In this document: in pieces, positions 16,948 through 25,468 of the stretch
Position numbering within the stretch: position 1 is the stretch's first letter
Layout of the letters: the number at the start of each line of letters is the position of its first letter
Assembly: GCF_001436375.1 (NCBI RefSeq)
Contig: NZ_AZGA01000087.1
Span: forward strand, 124,086-188,085
Direction of reading: 5' to 3'
From: Agrilactobacillus composti DSM 18527 = JCM 14202
Lineage (GTDB): Bacteria; Bacillota; Bacilli; Lactobacillales; Lactobacillaceae
Length of the DNA: 64,000 nucleotides
Made by a program: the position numbers and the translations under genes
Notes under the pieces: generated by a model
What the model saw: the letters and a program-made list of their open reading frames with translations, nothing else
Database searches by the model: none
What the model was told of the DNA's origin: nothing

Positions 16948-17496
16948 ATGGCATATCGTCAAATCAGTAAAACGGATACTCATATTTGGAATGCGCTGTT
17001 TGAACTACTTGAACAAGAAGCTTTTACAGAGATAACGATTAATCAAATTTGCAGTATTGCTGAAATTAGTCGAACTACATTTTATCGACATTATGTTGAT
17101 AAATACGAATTACTGAGTAAGGTCAACCAATATTTTACAGATTCCTTAGCCCACTTTTTAAGGGAAAGACTAGATGCAGCAGATATTAAAGATGCCTTAA
17201 TCAAAATTTCACAATTCTTATCCCAAAATGCCCCTCAAATTTTAGCGCTTTTTGCAGTCCATACGCCGGAAAGCGATTTATCCGAGTTATTTAAAAAAAT
17301 ACTCCACGATAAATTCTCCAGCTATATCCATAAAAGTCATCTTGAAGGTCAAATAAAAAAGCTGCCACTTGATTATTTAACTGATTTATATGTCGCAGTA
17401 TCCATGGTTTTTTTATCATATTCGTTGAAAAATGGCTTGGATATTAAGATTGTTGAGTCTTTAAATGACATCCAAAATCTAATTTTTTATGAATAA
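16948..17496 (+). CDS. TetR/AcrR family transcriptional regulator
   Basis: A 182-residue regulator. The helix-turn-helix lies at about residues 10-55 and contains EITINQICSIAEISRTTFYR and HYVDKYELL. The C-terminal half resembles the TetR_C_7-type domain of dihydroxyacetone kinase regulator-like proteins. It is divergent from the hydrolase/DMT transporter unit, 140 bp away, with a cluster of TTGYAA motifs between. AAGGGGCGG precedes the ATG. Confidence 0.87.
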   Translation: MAYRQISKTDTHIWNALFELLEQEAFTEITINQICSIAEISRTTFYRHYVDKYELLSKVNQYFTDSLAHFLRERLDAADIKDALIKISQFLSQNAPQILALFAVHTPESDLSELFKKILHDKFSSYIHKSHLEGQIKKLPLDYLTDLYVAVSMVFLSYSLKNGLDIKIVESLNDIQNLIFYE

Positions 17497-17524
17497 ACTG
17501 AATTTGGAATGTATCAATGTACAG

Positions 17525-17558
17525 AAAAGAGGCCTCAGATATTTCTGAGGCCTCTTTT
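17525..17558. terminator. Bidirectional terminator between TetR gene and phnW
   Basis: AAAAGAGGCCTCAGA pairs perfectly with TCTGAGGCCTCTTTT across a 4-base loop, between convergent genes. Confidence 0.92.
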
Positions 17559-17606
17559 CTGGACATCTTTTAGAGAAACGTTTAGCCAAAAGGAATAAAA
17601 TTCAAC

Positions 17607-18713
17607 TTATTTGACGAGTTTTTTTGCCACGGTGGCGCCGTCATATTGTTTGACGATGCTCAAGAAGCGGGCGATGTCGGTCTCATAAACGGCACCGATA
17701 TTACCTACCCGGAAACTATCAATTTCAGTGAGTTTGCCAGGGTAGATCAGGAAATCATGTTTTTTCAAGAAATCGTAGAAGTTTTGGAAATCAAAATCGG
17801 CATCCGGATATCTGAAGGTGGTAATGATTGGCGATTGGGCCGTGGCATCTAACAGGGGTTCATAGCCTAAAGTTGCCATGCCAGCGCTTAGGGAGCGTTG
17901 ATTGGTGATATAGCGTTGGTAGCGAACTTGCACGCCACCTTCAGCCTTTAATTCCTGCAAAGCCTCTGCCAAGGCTGCTAAAACTTGGGTGGGGGAAGTG
18001 AAACGCCATTTGCCCGGATGTTTTTCAAAGGTATCATATTGATCAAACAAATCTAAGGCCAAAGAGCGGGCATTGCCCCGGGTTTTGGCAATAGTGGTTT
18101 GTTTGGCAATGACAAAGCCAATACCGGGCTCACCTTGCAGGCATTTGTTGGCGCTACTGATGACGTAATCCACGCCCAGATTCACCACGTTCAGGGGTAC
18201 CCCGCCAAAACTAGACATGGCATCCACAATGGTGACAATGCCTTGGGCGGCTAAGTTAGGGATAATCGCTTCAATGGGATTCAGAATACCCGTCGTGGTT
18301 TCGCAGTGGACCATGGCGAAGTGGGTGATCTCTGGATGATCGGCGGCCGCTTTTAAAATCTGGGCGGGGTCAATCACTTCTGTGTCTTCAAAAACCACAT
18401 TGATGTGGGGGATGCTTAAATAATCGGCAATTTCAGCCATCCGTTGGCCATAGGCACCGTTAATGGCTAACAGTAAAACTGCCCCTTGTTTGGGAATCGC
18501 TGACCCCAAAGTAGCTTCCACGGCATAAGTCCCACTGCCTTGCAATAAAATACTGGCGTAATTAGCATTGCCATTAGCAACGGCCACCAATTGGCTGCGA
18601 ACTTTTTCGGTTAATTTTAAGTAGTCAGAATCCCAAGTGCCATAGTCGGCTAACATAGCCCGTTTAACGGTATCAGTGGTACTAATTGGTCCGGGCGTCA
18701 ACAACATTTTCAT
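17607..18713 (-). CDS. phnW: 2-aminoethylphosphonate--pyruvate transaminase
   Basis: PhnW transfers the amino group of 2-aminoethylphosphonate to pyruvate, giving phosphonoacetaldehyde and alanine. It is a class V PLP aminotransferase of 368 residues with the N-terminal LLTPGPISTTDTVKRAM motif, the GSGTYAVEA loop (59-67), VDAMSSFGG with the PLP-pairing aspartate (164-171), and Lys190 in SSANKCLQG as the Schiff-base lysine. It overlaps phnX by 32 bases and ends the phosphonate operon. AGGAG lies 9 bases before the ATG. Confidence 0.95.
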   Translation of the reverse strand: MKMLLTPGPISTTDTVKRAMLADYGTWDSDYLKLTEKVRSQLVAVANGNANYASILLQGSGTYAVEATLGSAIPKQGAVLLLAINGAYGQRMAEIADYLSIPHINVVFEDTEVIDPAQILKAAADHPEITHFAMVHCETTTGILNPIEAIIPNLAAQGIVTIVDAMSSFGGVPLNVVNLGVDYVISSANKCLQGEPGIGFVIAKQTTIAKTRGNARSLALDLFDQYDTFEKHPGKWRFTSPTQVLAALAEALQELKAEGGVQVRYQRYITNQRSLSAGMATLGYEPLLDATAQSPIITTFRYPDADFDFQNFYDFLKKHDFLIYPGKLTEIDSFRVGNIGAVYETDIARFLSIVKQYDGATVAKKLVK

Positions 18714-19506
18714 GATCAGTCACTCCTAATGTATTAATTTTGTCTATTAGTGCAGGTAATTCCGCCATGGTGGCGATCACATAGTCTGCGCCTGTGCGGG
18801 TGAAGATTTTGCGGGCTTCTGTGGCAAGTTCCGCTTGTCGGTCCATATCTAAGGCCAACCACTGGGGTTCGGACAAGCCAATTAAATTACTACTGTTGAT
18901 GACACCAACCGCAATGGCCCCAGCGTTTTTGGCTTCTAAGATATCATTGATGGTATCCCCCACTTTAATGACGGCCTGGGGATCAGAGACACCAAGTTCT
19001 TGAATGGCCAGGTTTAACATATCCGGTGCTGGCCGACCCACCCCGGCGGTTAATTCAGAGGTGATATTCACTAGGGGGGCGTAACCTTGGGGTGCCGTAG
19101 CGGCCAAGGCAGTGGCGATCATCGGTTGGGTATACCCAGAAGTGGAAGCCACTTTGATATGGTTGGCTGCTAAATAAGCTAAGGCAATGGGCATCCCCGG
19201 GGTCAATTGGGCCGTGGCCGCAATGTGGTGATCGATCAATTTCTGAAAACGGGCGTAGACTTCATCTACGGCGGATTCTAAATCAATTTCAGGATTTTTT
19301 TCTTGCCAGAGATTTTGAACCTCTGAGTCGGCTAATATTTTTTGCACATGGGCTAATTTATTTAAGCCAATATCTTGGCGAATGGTGGCATCAGAAACAT
19401 CAATGCCAAAGTCTTTAAAGGCGGCTTTGAAAGCCAAAATCGGCGCTAAACTACCAAAATCTACGGTAGTTCCAGCCCAATCAAATACAACTGCTTCAAC
19501 ACGCAT
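18682..19506 (-). CDS. phnX: Phosphonoacetaldehyde hydrolase
   Basis: PhnX cleaves the C-P bond of phosphonoacetaldehyde to acetaldehyde and phosphate. It is a HAD enzyme of 274 residues. The nucleophile aspartate is Asp9 in VVFDWAGTTVDFG, the signature of this family. Lys50 in GLNKLAHVQ is the Schiff-base lysine of the cap domain, and KVGDTINDILEAKNAGA is the late HAD motif. The ATG at 19506 is preferred over GTG at 19515 because AAAGGA lies 10 bases before it. It works directly on the product of PhnW, encoded next. Confidence 0.95.
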   Translation of the reverse strand: MRVEAVVFDWAGTTVDFGSLAPILAFKAAFKDFGIDVSDATIRQDIGLNKLAHVQKILADSEVQNLWQEKNPEIDLESAVDEVYARFQKLIDHHIAATAQLTPGMPIALAYLAANHIKVASTSGYTQPMIATALAATAPQGYAPLVNITSELTAGVGRPAPDMLNLAIQELGVSDPQAVIKVGDTINDILEAKNAGAIAVGVINSSNLIGLSEPQWLALDMDRQAELATEARKIFTRTGADYVIATMAELPALIDKINTLGVTDHENVVDARTN

Positions 19507-19534
19507 ATGGGGCACATCCTTTTTATGATTGAGG

Positions 19535-20401
19535 TTATTTCATCAAGCGGGTCCGCATTTGGTAGGAAACAAATTCCAAGACCAACGCAAAGGCTAACAC
19601 TAAGTAAACCAAGGTCCCCACTTCATGGAAGTTAAAGTAAATATTGCTGGCCATGAACAACTGGTAACCAATCCCGCCAGCACCGGCGGCGGCACCAACG
19701 GCCACCGCATCGGCAAAGTTGATTTCAAAGCGGATGAAGGTCCAACTGAGCAGGCGTTTCATACTGGAAGGCACAAGTACTTGGAAGACCAGGGCTAAAA
19801 AACCAGCCCCTGTGGCCCGTAAGGCATTGAGTACTTCCGGCGCAATGTCTTCAAAACTGTCCGCATAGACCTTAGTTAAATAGGCCACACTGTGAAAGGT
19901 CAAGCCTAGGACAGCGGCATTTGGCCCCAAGCCCAAGGTGATACTGTAGATCAATACCCAAATGATGGTGGGGATGGCCCGAATGAAGGCCATGACACTT
20001 TGAACAATGGTGGACAACCAGACGGGTGCCAAGTTGCGGGCAGCCATGAGACCGAAGCCAAAGGCCAAAATCGCCCCGATGATGGTGGTCAAAACGGCTA
20101 GGGCAATACTTTGGCCCAGCCCCTTTAAGAGGGCTTGAAAGGTGTCATCCCCCAAATTAGGTTGTAAGAACATGATCTTAAGGTTGTCGAAAAAGCCAGC
20201 CAGGGCGCTAGCCAAATTGAATTTGGCGGGGATCAAGGTGGGTAGGGCTAAGACAGTGGTTAAGAACAAACTGCCTAAGATCAAGTAAATACTCAAGCGC
20301 TGATGGTCTTGTAATTTGATTTTTAAAATCGAAATTGTTTTTGGCCGGGCTTTGAAATCTCCAGGTAAATTTTGATTTTCTAATACGTCAATCTTTCGCA
20401 T
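19535..20401 (-). CDS. phnE: Phosphonate ABC transporter permease (second PhnE)
   Basis: A 288-residue permease of the phosphonate uptake system with about six membrane segments in the C-terminal two thirds. The binding-protein-dependent transport signature is seen around ALRATGAGFLALVFQVLVP, and IPTIIWVLIYS is a conserved membrane block. It overlaps the first phnE by 14 bases. ATG 20401 is chosen with AAAAGGA upstream; an in-frame TTG lies three codons earlier. With the other PhnE it probably forms a heterodimeric channel. Confidence 0.92.
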   Translation of the reverse strand: MRKIDVLENQNLPGDFKARPKTISILKIKLQDHQRLSIYLILGSLFLTTVLALPTLIPAKFNLASALAGFFDNLKIMFLQPNLGDDTFQALLKGLGQSIALAVLTTIIGAILAFGFGLMAARNLAPVWLSTIVQSVMAFIRAIPTIIWVLIYSITLGLGPNAAVLGLTFHSVAYLTKVYADSFEDIAPEVLNALRATGAGFLALVFQVLVPSSMKRLLSWTFIRFEINFADAVAVGAAAGAGGIGYQLFMASNIYFNFHEVGTLVYLVLAFALVLEFVSYQMRTRLMK

Positions 20402-21203
20402 GATGTTCAATCCTTTTCTTTAGTTGAATGGACAGGATTTCCCAAGCAATCACAAGGACCACAACGCCTAAAACGACGAGGCCAGCGGCATTATAGCGCA
20501 GGCTCTTGAAGTACAGGTCGAATAAAAAGCCGATGCCAGATCCGGTGATCAAACCAACGAGGACCGCGTCACGAATATTGTTTTCGATCATATACAAGAC
20601 CCATTCACACAAGGGTACGGCCAAAGCCGGTAGAATCGCTTGGCAAACGATTTGCGGATAAGTGGCCCCGGTTGCTTCTAAGGCTTTGATGGTGTCGGTA
20701 CCGTAATCTTCGATGGTTTCAATGAAGGCTCGGGTCAAAAAGCCGAGGCTCATGAAGAACAGGGCAAGAAAACCAGTGAGTTCATTTTGCTTGAAGGAAA
20801 AGACTAAGATCAAGGCCCAGGCGGCTAGGGGGATGTTACGCAAGAAAGAGGCTAGGCCCTTAATGAAAATCCCAATCACGGGGATAAGGCCGGCATTTTT
20901 GGCCCCCACTAAGGCTAAAATAATGGCGAAGACTGAAGCCACGGTGGTAGCACATACGGCAATTAAGAAAGTTCTAAAAATTTGGGTGACGATGGCTCCA
21001 AGGAACTGTAAGACGTTACCGGTGGGCATGAAATAATGGAACAACCAGGCAAAACCTTGGCTAATGGCCCCAAAGGACGTGAGGTCGTATCCCAGGGTCA
21101 AAGCTGTCACGATGTAAAGCACAATGATGCCGGCCACCAAAGCCAGGGCCTTGGTGAGTTTCGTTCGAAAGAAGCGGGTACTGGTGGTTTGCTTTTGTAG
21201 CAT
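20388..21203 (-). CDS. phnE: Phosphonate ABC transporter permease (first PhnE)
   Basis: A 271-residue membrane subunit of the phosphonate importer. The EAA-type loop is seen as ALEATGATYPQIVCQAILP, which contacts the PhnC ATPase, and RNIPLAAWALILVFSF is the conserved membrane block shared with the neighbouring permease. ATG 21203 has AAAGGAG 7 bases upstream, better than the TTG two codons earlier. It follows phnC by 14 bases. Confidence 0.92.
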   Translation of the reverse strand: MLQKQTTSTRFFRTKLTKALALVAGIIVLYIVTALTLGYDLTSFGAISQGFAWLFHYFMPTGNVLQFLGAIVTQIFRTFLIAVCATTVASVFAIILALVGAKNAGLIPVIGIFIKGLASFLRNIPLAAWALILVFSFKQNELTGFLALFFMSLGFLTRAFIETIEDYGTDTIKALEATGATYPQIVCQAILPALAVPLCEWVLYMIENNIRDAVLVGLITGSGIGFLFDLYFKSLRYNAAGLVVLGVVVLVIAWEILSIQLKKRIEHHAKD

Positions 21204-21217
21204 AGCCAATCTCCTTT

Positions 21218-21949
21218 CTAAGCGTAAATTTCTTGAATGGCTTCATTGGACAAAGCCGCCGCATCGGCATCAAAGACCACTAGGCCCTGATTGATGCCCA
21301 CGATATGGTCGGCATAAGCTTTGGCGATATCCACTTGGTGTAAGTTGATCAAAATACTGATGTCTTGAGTGGTGGTTAGTTTCTTCAAGATATCCATGAC
21401 CAGGGTGGTGGACTTGGGGTCCAAAGAAGCGATGGGCTCATCACACAAAATGATCTTGGGATGTTGCATCAAGGCCCGGGCGATCCCCACCCGTTGTTTT
21501 TGTCCCCCGGATAGGTCGCTGCAGCGCTTATAGGCAAAATCGGCCAAGCCCATTTCCGCCAGTAAGTCCAAGGCTTCTTGTTTTTCTTCCCGGGAATAAA
21601 GGGACAACATACCAGCCAGGGCTAATTTAGCCCCTAGGCGGCCGTGTAAAACATTTTCGATGGCCGTTAATTGGTCCACAAGATTATAATTTTGAAAAAT
21701 CATCCCGATGCGATGGCGTACCCGGCGCAGACCTTGTTTGTTGAGTTGGCGAATGTCTTGATCATCTAAAAATATTTCTCCTGAATCGTCTGGGATCAAT
21801 TGATTGATGCTGCGTAAAATCGTTGTTTTCCCAGCGCCAGAAGGTCCAATGATGGCGGTCATTTCTCCCGGACGCACGGTGAAGGACACCATTTCCAGGG
21901 AACGTTTGGCGCCATTGTAGGTTTTGGTTAAATTTTTAACAGTTAACAT
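21218..21949 (-). CDS. phnC: Phosphonate ABC transporter ATP-binding protein
   Basis: A 243-residue ATPase energising phosphonate import. Motifs: Walker A GPSGAGKTT, signature LSGGQKQRVGIARALM, Walker B IILCDEPIASLDP, and the switch histidine in INLHQVDIA. The DEPIASLDP form and INLHQVD are typical of PhnC. It lies between the binding protein and the two permeases. GGAGG is 9 bases before the ATG. Confidence 0.95.
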   Translation of the reverse strand: MLTVKNLTKTYNGAKRSLEMVSFTVRPGEMTAIIGPSGAGKTTILRSINQLIPDDSGEIFLDDQDIRQLNKQGLRRVRHRIGMIFQNYNLVDQLTAIENVLHGRLGAKLALAGMLSLYSREEKQEALDLLAEMGLADFAYKRCSDLSGGQKQRVGIARALMQHPKIILCDEPIASLDPKSTTLVMDILKKLTTTQDISILINLHQVDIAKAYADHIVGINQGLVVFDADAAALSNEAIQEIYA

Positions 21950-21964
21950 TGATGATAACCTCCA

Positions 21965-23002
21965 TTATTTCCCTAAAACTTTATGAGTTGGTTTATACCA
22001 GCTATCAGTGACTTTCACGAATTGGGTTTGACCATCTTTGGTGAACAGACCCCGTTGCTTGGCATTTTCTGGGGCGAAGAAATGGGGATCATTGGTAACA
22101 GCTTTGGCGGTCAAGGCCTTTTGGATCTTGGCGATATCACCTTTGCTGATTTGGCTGCCATTGGCAACTAAGGGTTCGTTTTGGACTTCATAAGCGGCAA
22201 TCGCTAAGCTTTCCTTTCCGGGTACAGATTGGAAAGGCGCAGAGGCTTTTTTGTTCACTTTAAAAATTGAACCAGCTTTTTCGTTACCATTGATAAATTT
22301 GCCATATTGAGTCAAATCCATATCATCAAAAGCCGCCACATCCACGTCACCTTTGAATAAGCTCAACGCGGAACCTTGATGAGACCCGGCAAAAGTGACT
22401 TTAGAGAAGAACTTGCCATTTTGGGATAACTGGTCAGTATCTTTTAACTTAAATTGGGTTTTGATAGCGCCTGCTGGTACCGCAAAACCGGAAGTTGAGG
22501 TGTTGGACACAAAAGCCATTTTCTTACCTTTGATCTTGTCTAAACTATATTGCCCATCTTTTTTATATTCAGCGGCTTTGTTTTTCGGCACCATAATATA
22601 ACTGTGATAATAGGCGTCTTTTAAAGTCCCGGACTTGCCAGAATAAGTCAGGATCGGTTCAACTTTTTTGTTCTGGCTCCGGGCCTGAATATAGCCATCG
22701 GGTCCTAGCAACGCTAATTGCGCTTTACCGGAAGCAATGGCTTGGATGGCGATGTTGTAATCAGTTGTGGTTTGAATCTGAACTTTTTTCCCGGTGGCTT
22801 TGCTGATGGCTTTGGTCAAAGCTTCTCGGGCAGGTTCCACTTCTTTCACGGAATCATTGGGGATAAACACCACCGTCAGGGTGTTTGAAGCGGCCTTAAC
22901 GGGGTGGGCTGGGGCGATGAAACCAATAAAACTACCGATTAACACCAAAAAACTCATTAGTAAGATGGTGAATTTGGATTTGTGGGACTGCAAGTGACTC
23001 AT
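21965..23002 (-). CDS. phnD: Phosphonate ABC transporter substrate-binding protein
   Basis: A 345-residue extracellular binding protein for phosphonates. The N terminus is a basic head and hydrophobic segment ending near HPVKAAS, a secretion signal without a clear lipobox cysteine. The mature protein has VVFIPNDS, SGKAQLALLGPDGYI and FAGSHQGSALSLFKGDVDVAAF-type PhnD blocks (the last spans two short conserved stretches). The ATG at 23002 has AGGAGG 7 bases upstream and replaces a start 57 bases earlier that would precede the signal. It is the first gene of the operon, and the downstream enzymes suggest 2-aminoethylphosphonate as ligand. Confidence 0.93.
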   Translation of the reverse strand: MSHLQSHKSKFTILLMSFLVLIGSFIGFIAPAHPVKAASNTLTVVFIPNDSVKEVEPAREALTKAISKATGKKVQIQTTTDYNIAIQAIASGKAQLALLGPDGYIQARSQNKKVEPILTYSGKSGTLKDAYYHSYIMVPKNKAAEYKKDGQYSLDKIKGKKMAFVSNTSTSGFAVPAGAIKTQFKLKDTDQLSQNGKFFSKVTFAGSHQGSALSLFKGDVDVAAFDDMDLTQYGKFINGNEKAGSIFKVNKKASAPFQSVPGKESLAIAAYEVQNEPLVANGSQISKGDIAKIQKALTAKAVTNDPHFFAPENAKQRGLFTKDGQTQFVKVTDSWYKPTHKVLGK

Positions 23003-23218
23003 TTCTTTTCCTCCTTGTTTTTCGTACAAGAACAAGGATAACAAGGTAATGTAAAACACCGGCGCATTTTCTGTAAAAGGCAGGTATAAGTTTTCAAACT
23101 ATTTTGTAAACGCTGCCGACGTAATGTGGCCATCAAAAATAGCCCCGCGCGTATGCGCCGGACTGTATAAAAATACATAAAATTTACAAAACAACAGGGA
23201 TTGTTGCTAGGTGATTAG
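23003..23218. other. Intergenic region upstream of the phn operon with inverted motifs
   Basis: TTTTGTAAA (23102-23110) and its inverse TTTACAAAA (23183-23191) bracket a GC-rich hairpin-prone block around 23147-23160 (GCGCGTATGCGCC). The region must hold the phn promoter. A regulator site or leader structure is possible; no gene is seen. Confidence 0.35.
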
Positions 23219-24031
23219 TTATAGATCTTGTGGCGTCAATTGAAATGCTGTCATTAATGCCTTTGCTACCCCATCTTGATCATTGGTCGCGGTGACTTGA
23301 TCGGCCAATGCCAAAATGGCTGGCACGGCGTTACCCATGGCTACCCCAATACCGGCATAGGTCAGCATTTCCTTGTCATTATCTTCATCCCCAAAGGCCA
23401 TTAATTCTGCCGACGTCAAGTGAAAGTGTTTTAAAGCCGCTGCTAACCCCACTTGTTTATTCACACCCTGGGGTAAGAATTCCAGCAAGGTAGCCCGGGA
23501 GCGGGTCTGGGTCACGGGCAAGTCAGCGGTTAATTGGGCTGCTTGGGACAAAGTGCTAGTTGGTGCTTCAGAAACAACTTTTAAGTATTTACCAGCCTCA
23601 GGAATGGCGGCAAAGTTAGTATCCTTAAAGGGCATTAAAGTACCCAAGAACTTTTGATAGTCCGATTTACCCAGTTCAACCAAAGAATACACTAAATCTT
23701 CTGCCAATATATCTAAAGGAAAATGGTGGGTTTTGGCCAGGTCGTACAGAGGTTGAATCTCATTTTTGCTGAGACTTTGAACGGCGATCACCTCATGAAT
23801 GCCAGTTTTTCGAACTAACCCGCCATTAAAACAGACACAGACATCTTCAGGACTTAATAGGTCAAGGGTTTTTAAGTAGGGTTCTAACGCGCCAAAAGCG
23901 CGACCCGAGCAGAGGATGATTTGAATACCTTGTTGATGTAATTTTTTTAAAACCTGTTGATTTAACGGGCTGATTTGTTTTTGCGAATTCAGTAAAGTGT
24001 TGTCCATATCCAGGGCAATGGCTTTAATCAT
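23219..24031 (-). CDS. Cof-type HAD-IIB family phosphatase
   Basis: A 270-residue HAD hydrolase that removes phosphate from sugar or nucleotide phosphates. Motif I is ALDMDNTLLNS at the N terminus, motif II is LCSGR, and motif III/IV is the LMAFGDEDNDKEML pattern near residue 215. The C2B cap lies between. The substrate cannot be assigned. GGAAG lies before the ATG. It is transcribed in the same direction as the OYE gene upstream but is separated from it by a terminator-like hairpin. Confidence 0.9.
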   Translation of the reverse strand: MIKAIALDMDNTLLNSQKQISPLNQQVLKKLHQQGIQIILCSGRAFGALEPYLKTLDLLSPEDVCVCFNGGLVRKTGIHEVIAVQSLSKNEIQPLYDLAKTHHFPLDILAEDLVYSLVELGKSDYQKFLGTLMPFKDTNFAAIPEAGKYLKVVSEAPTSTLSQAAQLTADLPVTQTRSRATLLEFLPQGVNKQVGLAAALKHFHLTSAELMAFGDEDNDKEMLTYAGIGVAMGNAVPAILALADQVTATNDQDGVAKALMTAFQLTPQDL

Positions 24032-24088
24032 GGCGGAACTTCCTTTCGAAAAAAAGATAATATAAGTATAGCCGTTTTCAGGGCGTAA

Positions 24089-24126
24089 TAAAACGGCTAA
24101 CTTGGTCTTAAACCTAAGCTAGCCGT
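24089..24126 (-). terminator. Terminator after the OYE gene, with an alternative pairing
   Basis: ACGGCTA (24093-24099) pairs with TAGCCGT (24120-24126), and on the minus strand TTTTATT follows. The arm AAAACGGC (24091-24098) can also pair with GCCGTTTT at 24071-24078, which would exclude the first hairpin. Confidence 0.6.
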
Positions 24127-24138
24127 GCAATTGTTAAG

Positions 24139-25329
24139 TTATTCCCCGCCACCTAAGAAGTGGTCCAAGCCAGCATTGGCATCTTGGCGGTCCACTTGTT
24201 GCGCGGTGGTTAACGGGATGCCATTGGGGCCGGTGAGGGCTAACAAGATATCTAGGAATGGTGGTTTGATACCTAATTCGTCCAGATCAGCTGGTGAAAT
24301 GGCGTAGCGAATTGATTTTTCATCGTCAGCTTCGACTTTTTGCACCCATTGGGGTTCCCGTAAAATCTGGCGACCTAGGGCAATGAGTTCAAAGTTAGCA
24401 TCAGCTGCTTTTTCCGCATCCTGTGGTGTTTGCACATCCCCCACGACGATCATGGGAACTTTACCTTGCAGATGTTGTTGAATCGTTTCGTTCAAAGGCG
24501 TGGTGACCTTAGGATCGTTCAGGGATTTACGCCAAACGTCGCCCATGGAAACATGTAAGTAATCAATTGGTTGATCCTTTAAAATGTCCACGAATTTCAA
24601 GGTATCTTCAAAGGTAATCCCGGGTTTTTCGATTTCCTCTGGGGAAATACGATAACCGACGATAAATGGCTTTTTAGCGTATTGAGCAACAACTTGGTGA
24701 ACTTTGGCAATAATTGCCAATGGGAATTTGGTTCTATTTTCGAAACTACCGCCCCATTGGTCCGTCCGTTGGTTGGAGTTAGGGGAGAAGAATTGTTGGA
24801 TTAAATAAGTGTTGGCGCCATGGATCTCCACCCCATCAAAACCAGCGTCAATGGCTCTTTTTGTGGCGGCGCCAAAATCTTCAATGGTTTCTTCAATTTC
24901 CGGCTCCGTTAATGCCCGTGGTGTTTCTGAACCAGCCCGTAAAGCTTTGACGGCACTGGCACTCACTGGCTGTTGGCCCCGTAAGATAGCGGTACTGCTC
25001 ATGCGGCCGGCTGAGAAGATTTGAATGATGGCCTTGGTGCCGTTTTGTTGGATGGCACTGGCCAGTTTCTTCAAACCAGGGAGATATTTATCATCGGCAA
25101 TGCTCAATTCGCCTTCAAAACCCTTGCCCAGTTCATTGACATAAGCTACCGCCGTGATAAATAACCCCACACCACCAGTATGTTGGGCATAATAGTCTAG
25201 TTCATCTTGAGTCACGTTGCCATCATGAAAAGACATACATTCAGTCATTGGCGGAATGACCATCCGATTTTTCAGTGTGATTGGTTTGTTCGGAAATGAA
25301 TACGGTTCTAAAAATTTGTATTTTGTCAT
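24139..25329 (-). CDS. NADH:flavin oxidoreductase, old yellow enzyme family
   Basis: A 396-residue FMN enzyme that reduces activated alkenes or similar substrates with NAD(P)H. Family marks are NRMVIPPMTE near the N terminus, the DGVEIHGANTYLIQQFFSP block with the substrate-binding His/Asn pair, and the late FMN-phosphate region IVVGDV and ELIALGRQILREP. ATG 25329 is preferred (AAAGGGG about 9 bases upstream) over one nine codons earlier. It is transcribed downstream of murQ, 139 bp away. The natural substrate is unknown. Confidence 0.9.
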   Translation of the reverse strand: MTKYKFLEPYSFPNKPITLKNRMVIPPMTECMSFHDGNVTQDELDYYAQHTGGVGLFITAVAYVNELGKGFEGELSIADDKYLPGLKKLASAIQQNGTKAIIQIFSAGRMSSTAILRGQQPVSASAVKALRAGSETPRALTEPEIEETIEDFGAATKRAIDAGFDGVEIHGANTYLIQQFFSPNSNQRTDQWGGSFENRTKFPLAIIAKVHQVVAQYAKKPFIVGYRISPEEIEKPGITFEDTLKFVDILKDQPIDYLHVSMGDVWRKSLNDPKVTTPLNETIQQHLQGKVPMIVVGDVQTPQDAEKAADANFELIALGRQILREPQWVQKVEADDEKSIRYAISPADLDELGIKPPFLDILLALTGPNGIPLTTAQQVDRQDANAGLDHFLGGGE

Positions 25330-25468
25330 TATAAAAACGCCCCTTTCACGTCCCATTATACCTGAGCATAGGTAAATGTTAAATGAATCACAATCAGTAT
25401 AGGCGGTTCAGGCACCAGTTATACCGGCAAATTCCGGGTAGAAGTCTGGCTAGATGGGGTAAATACAG

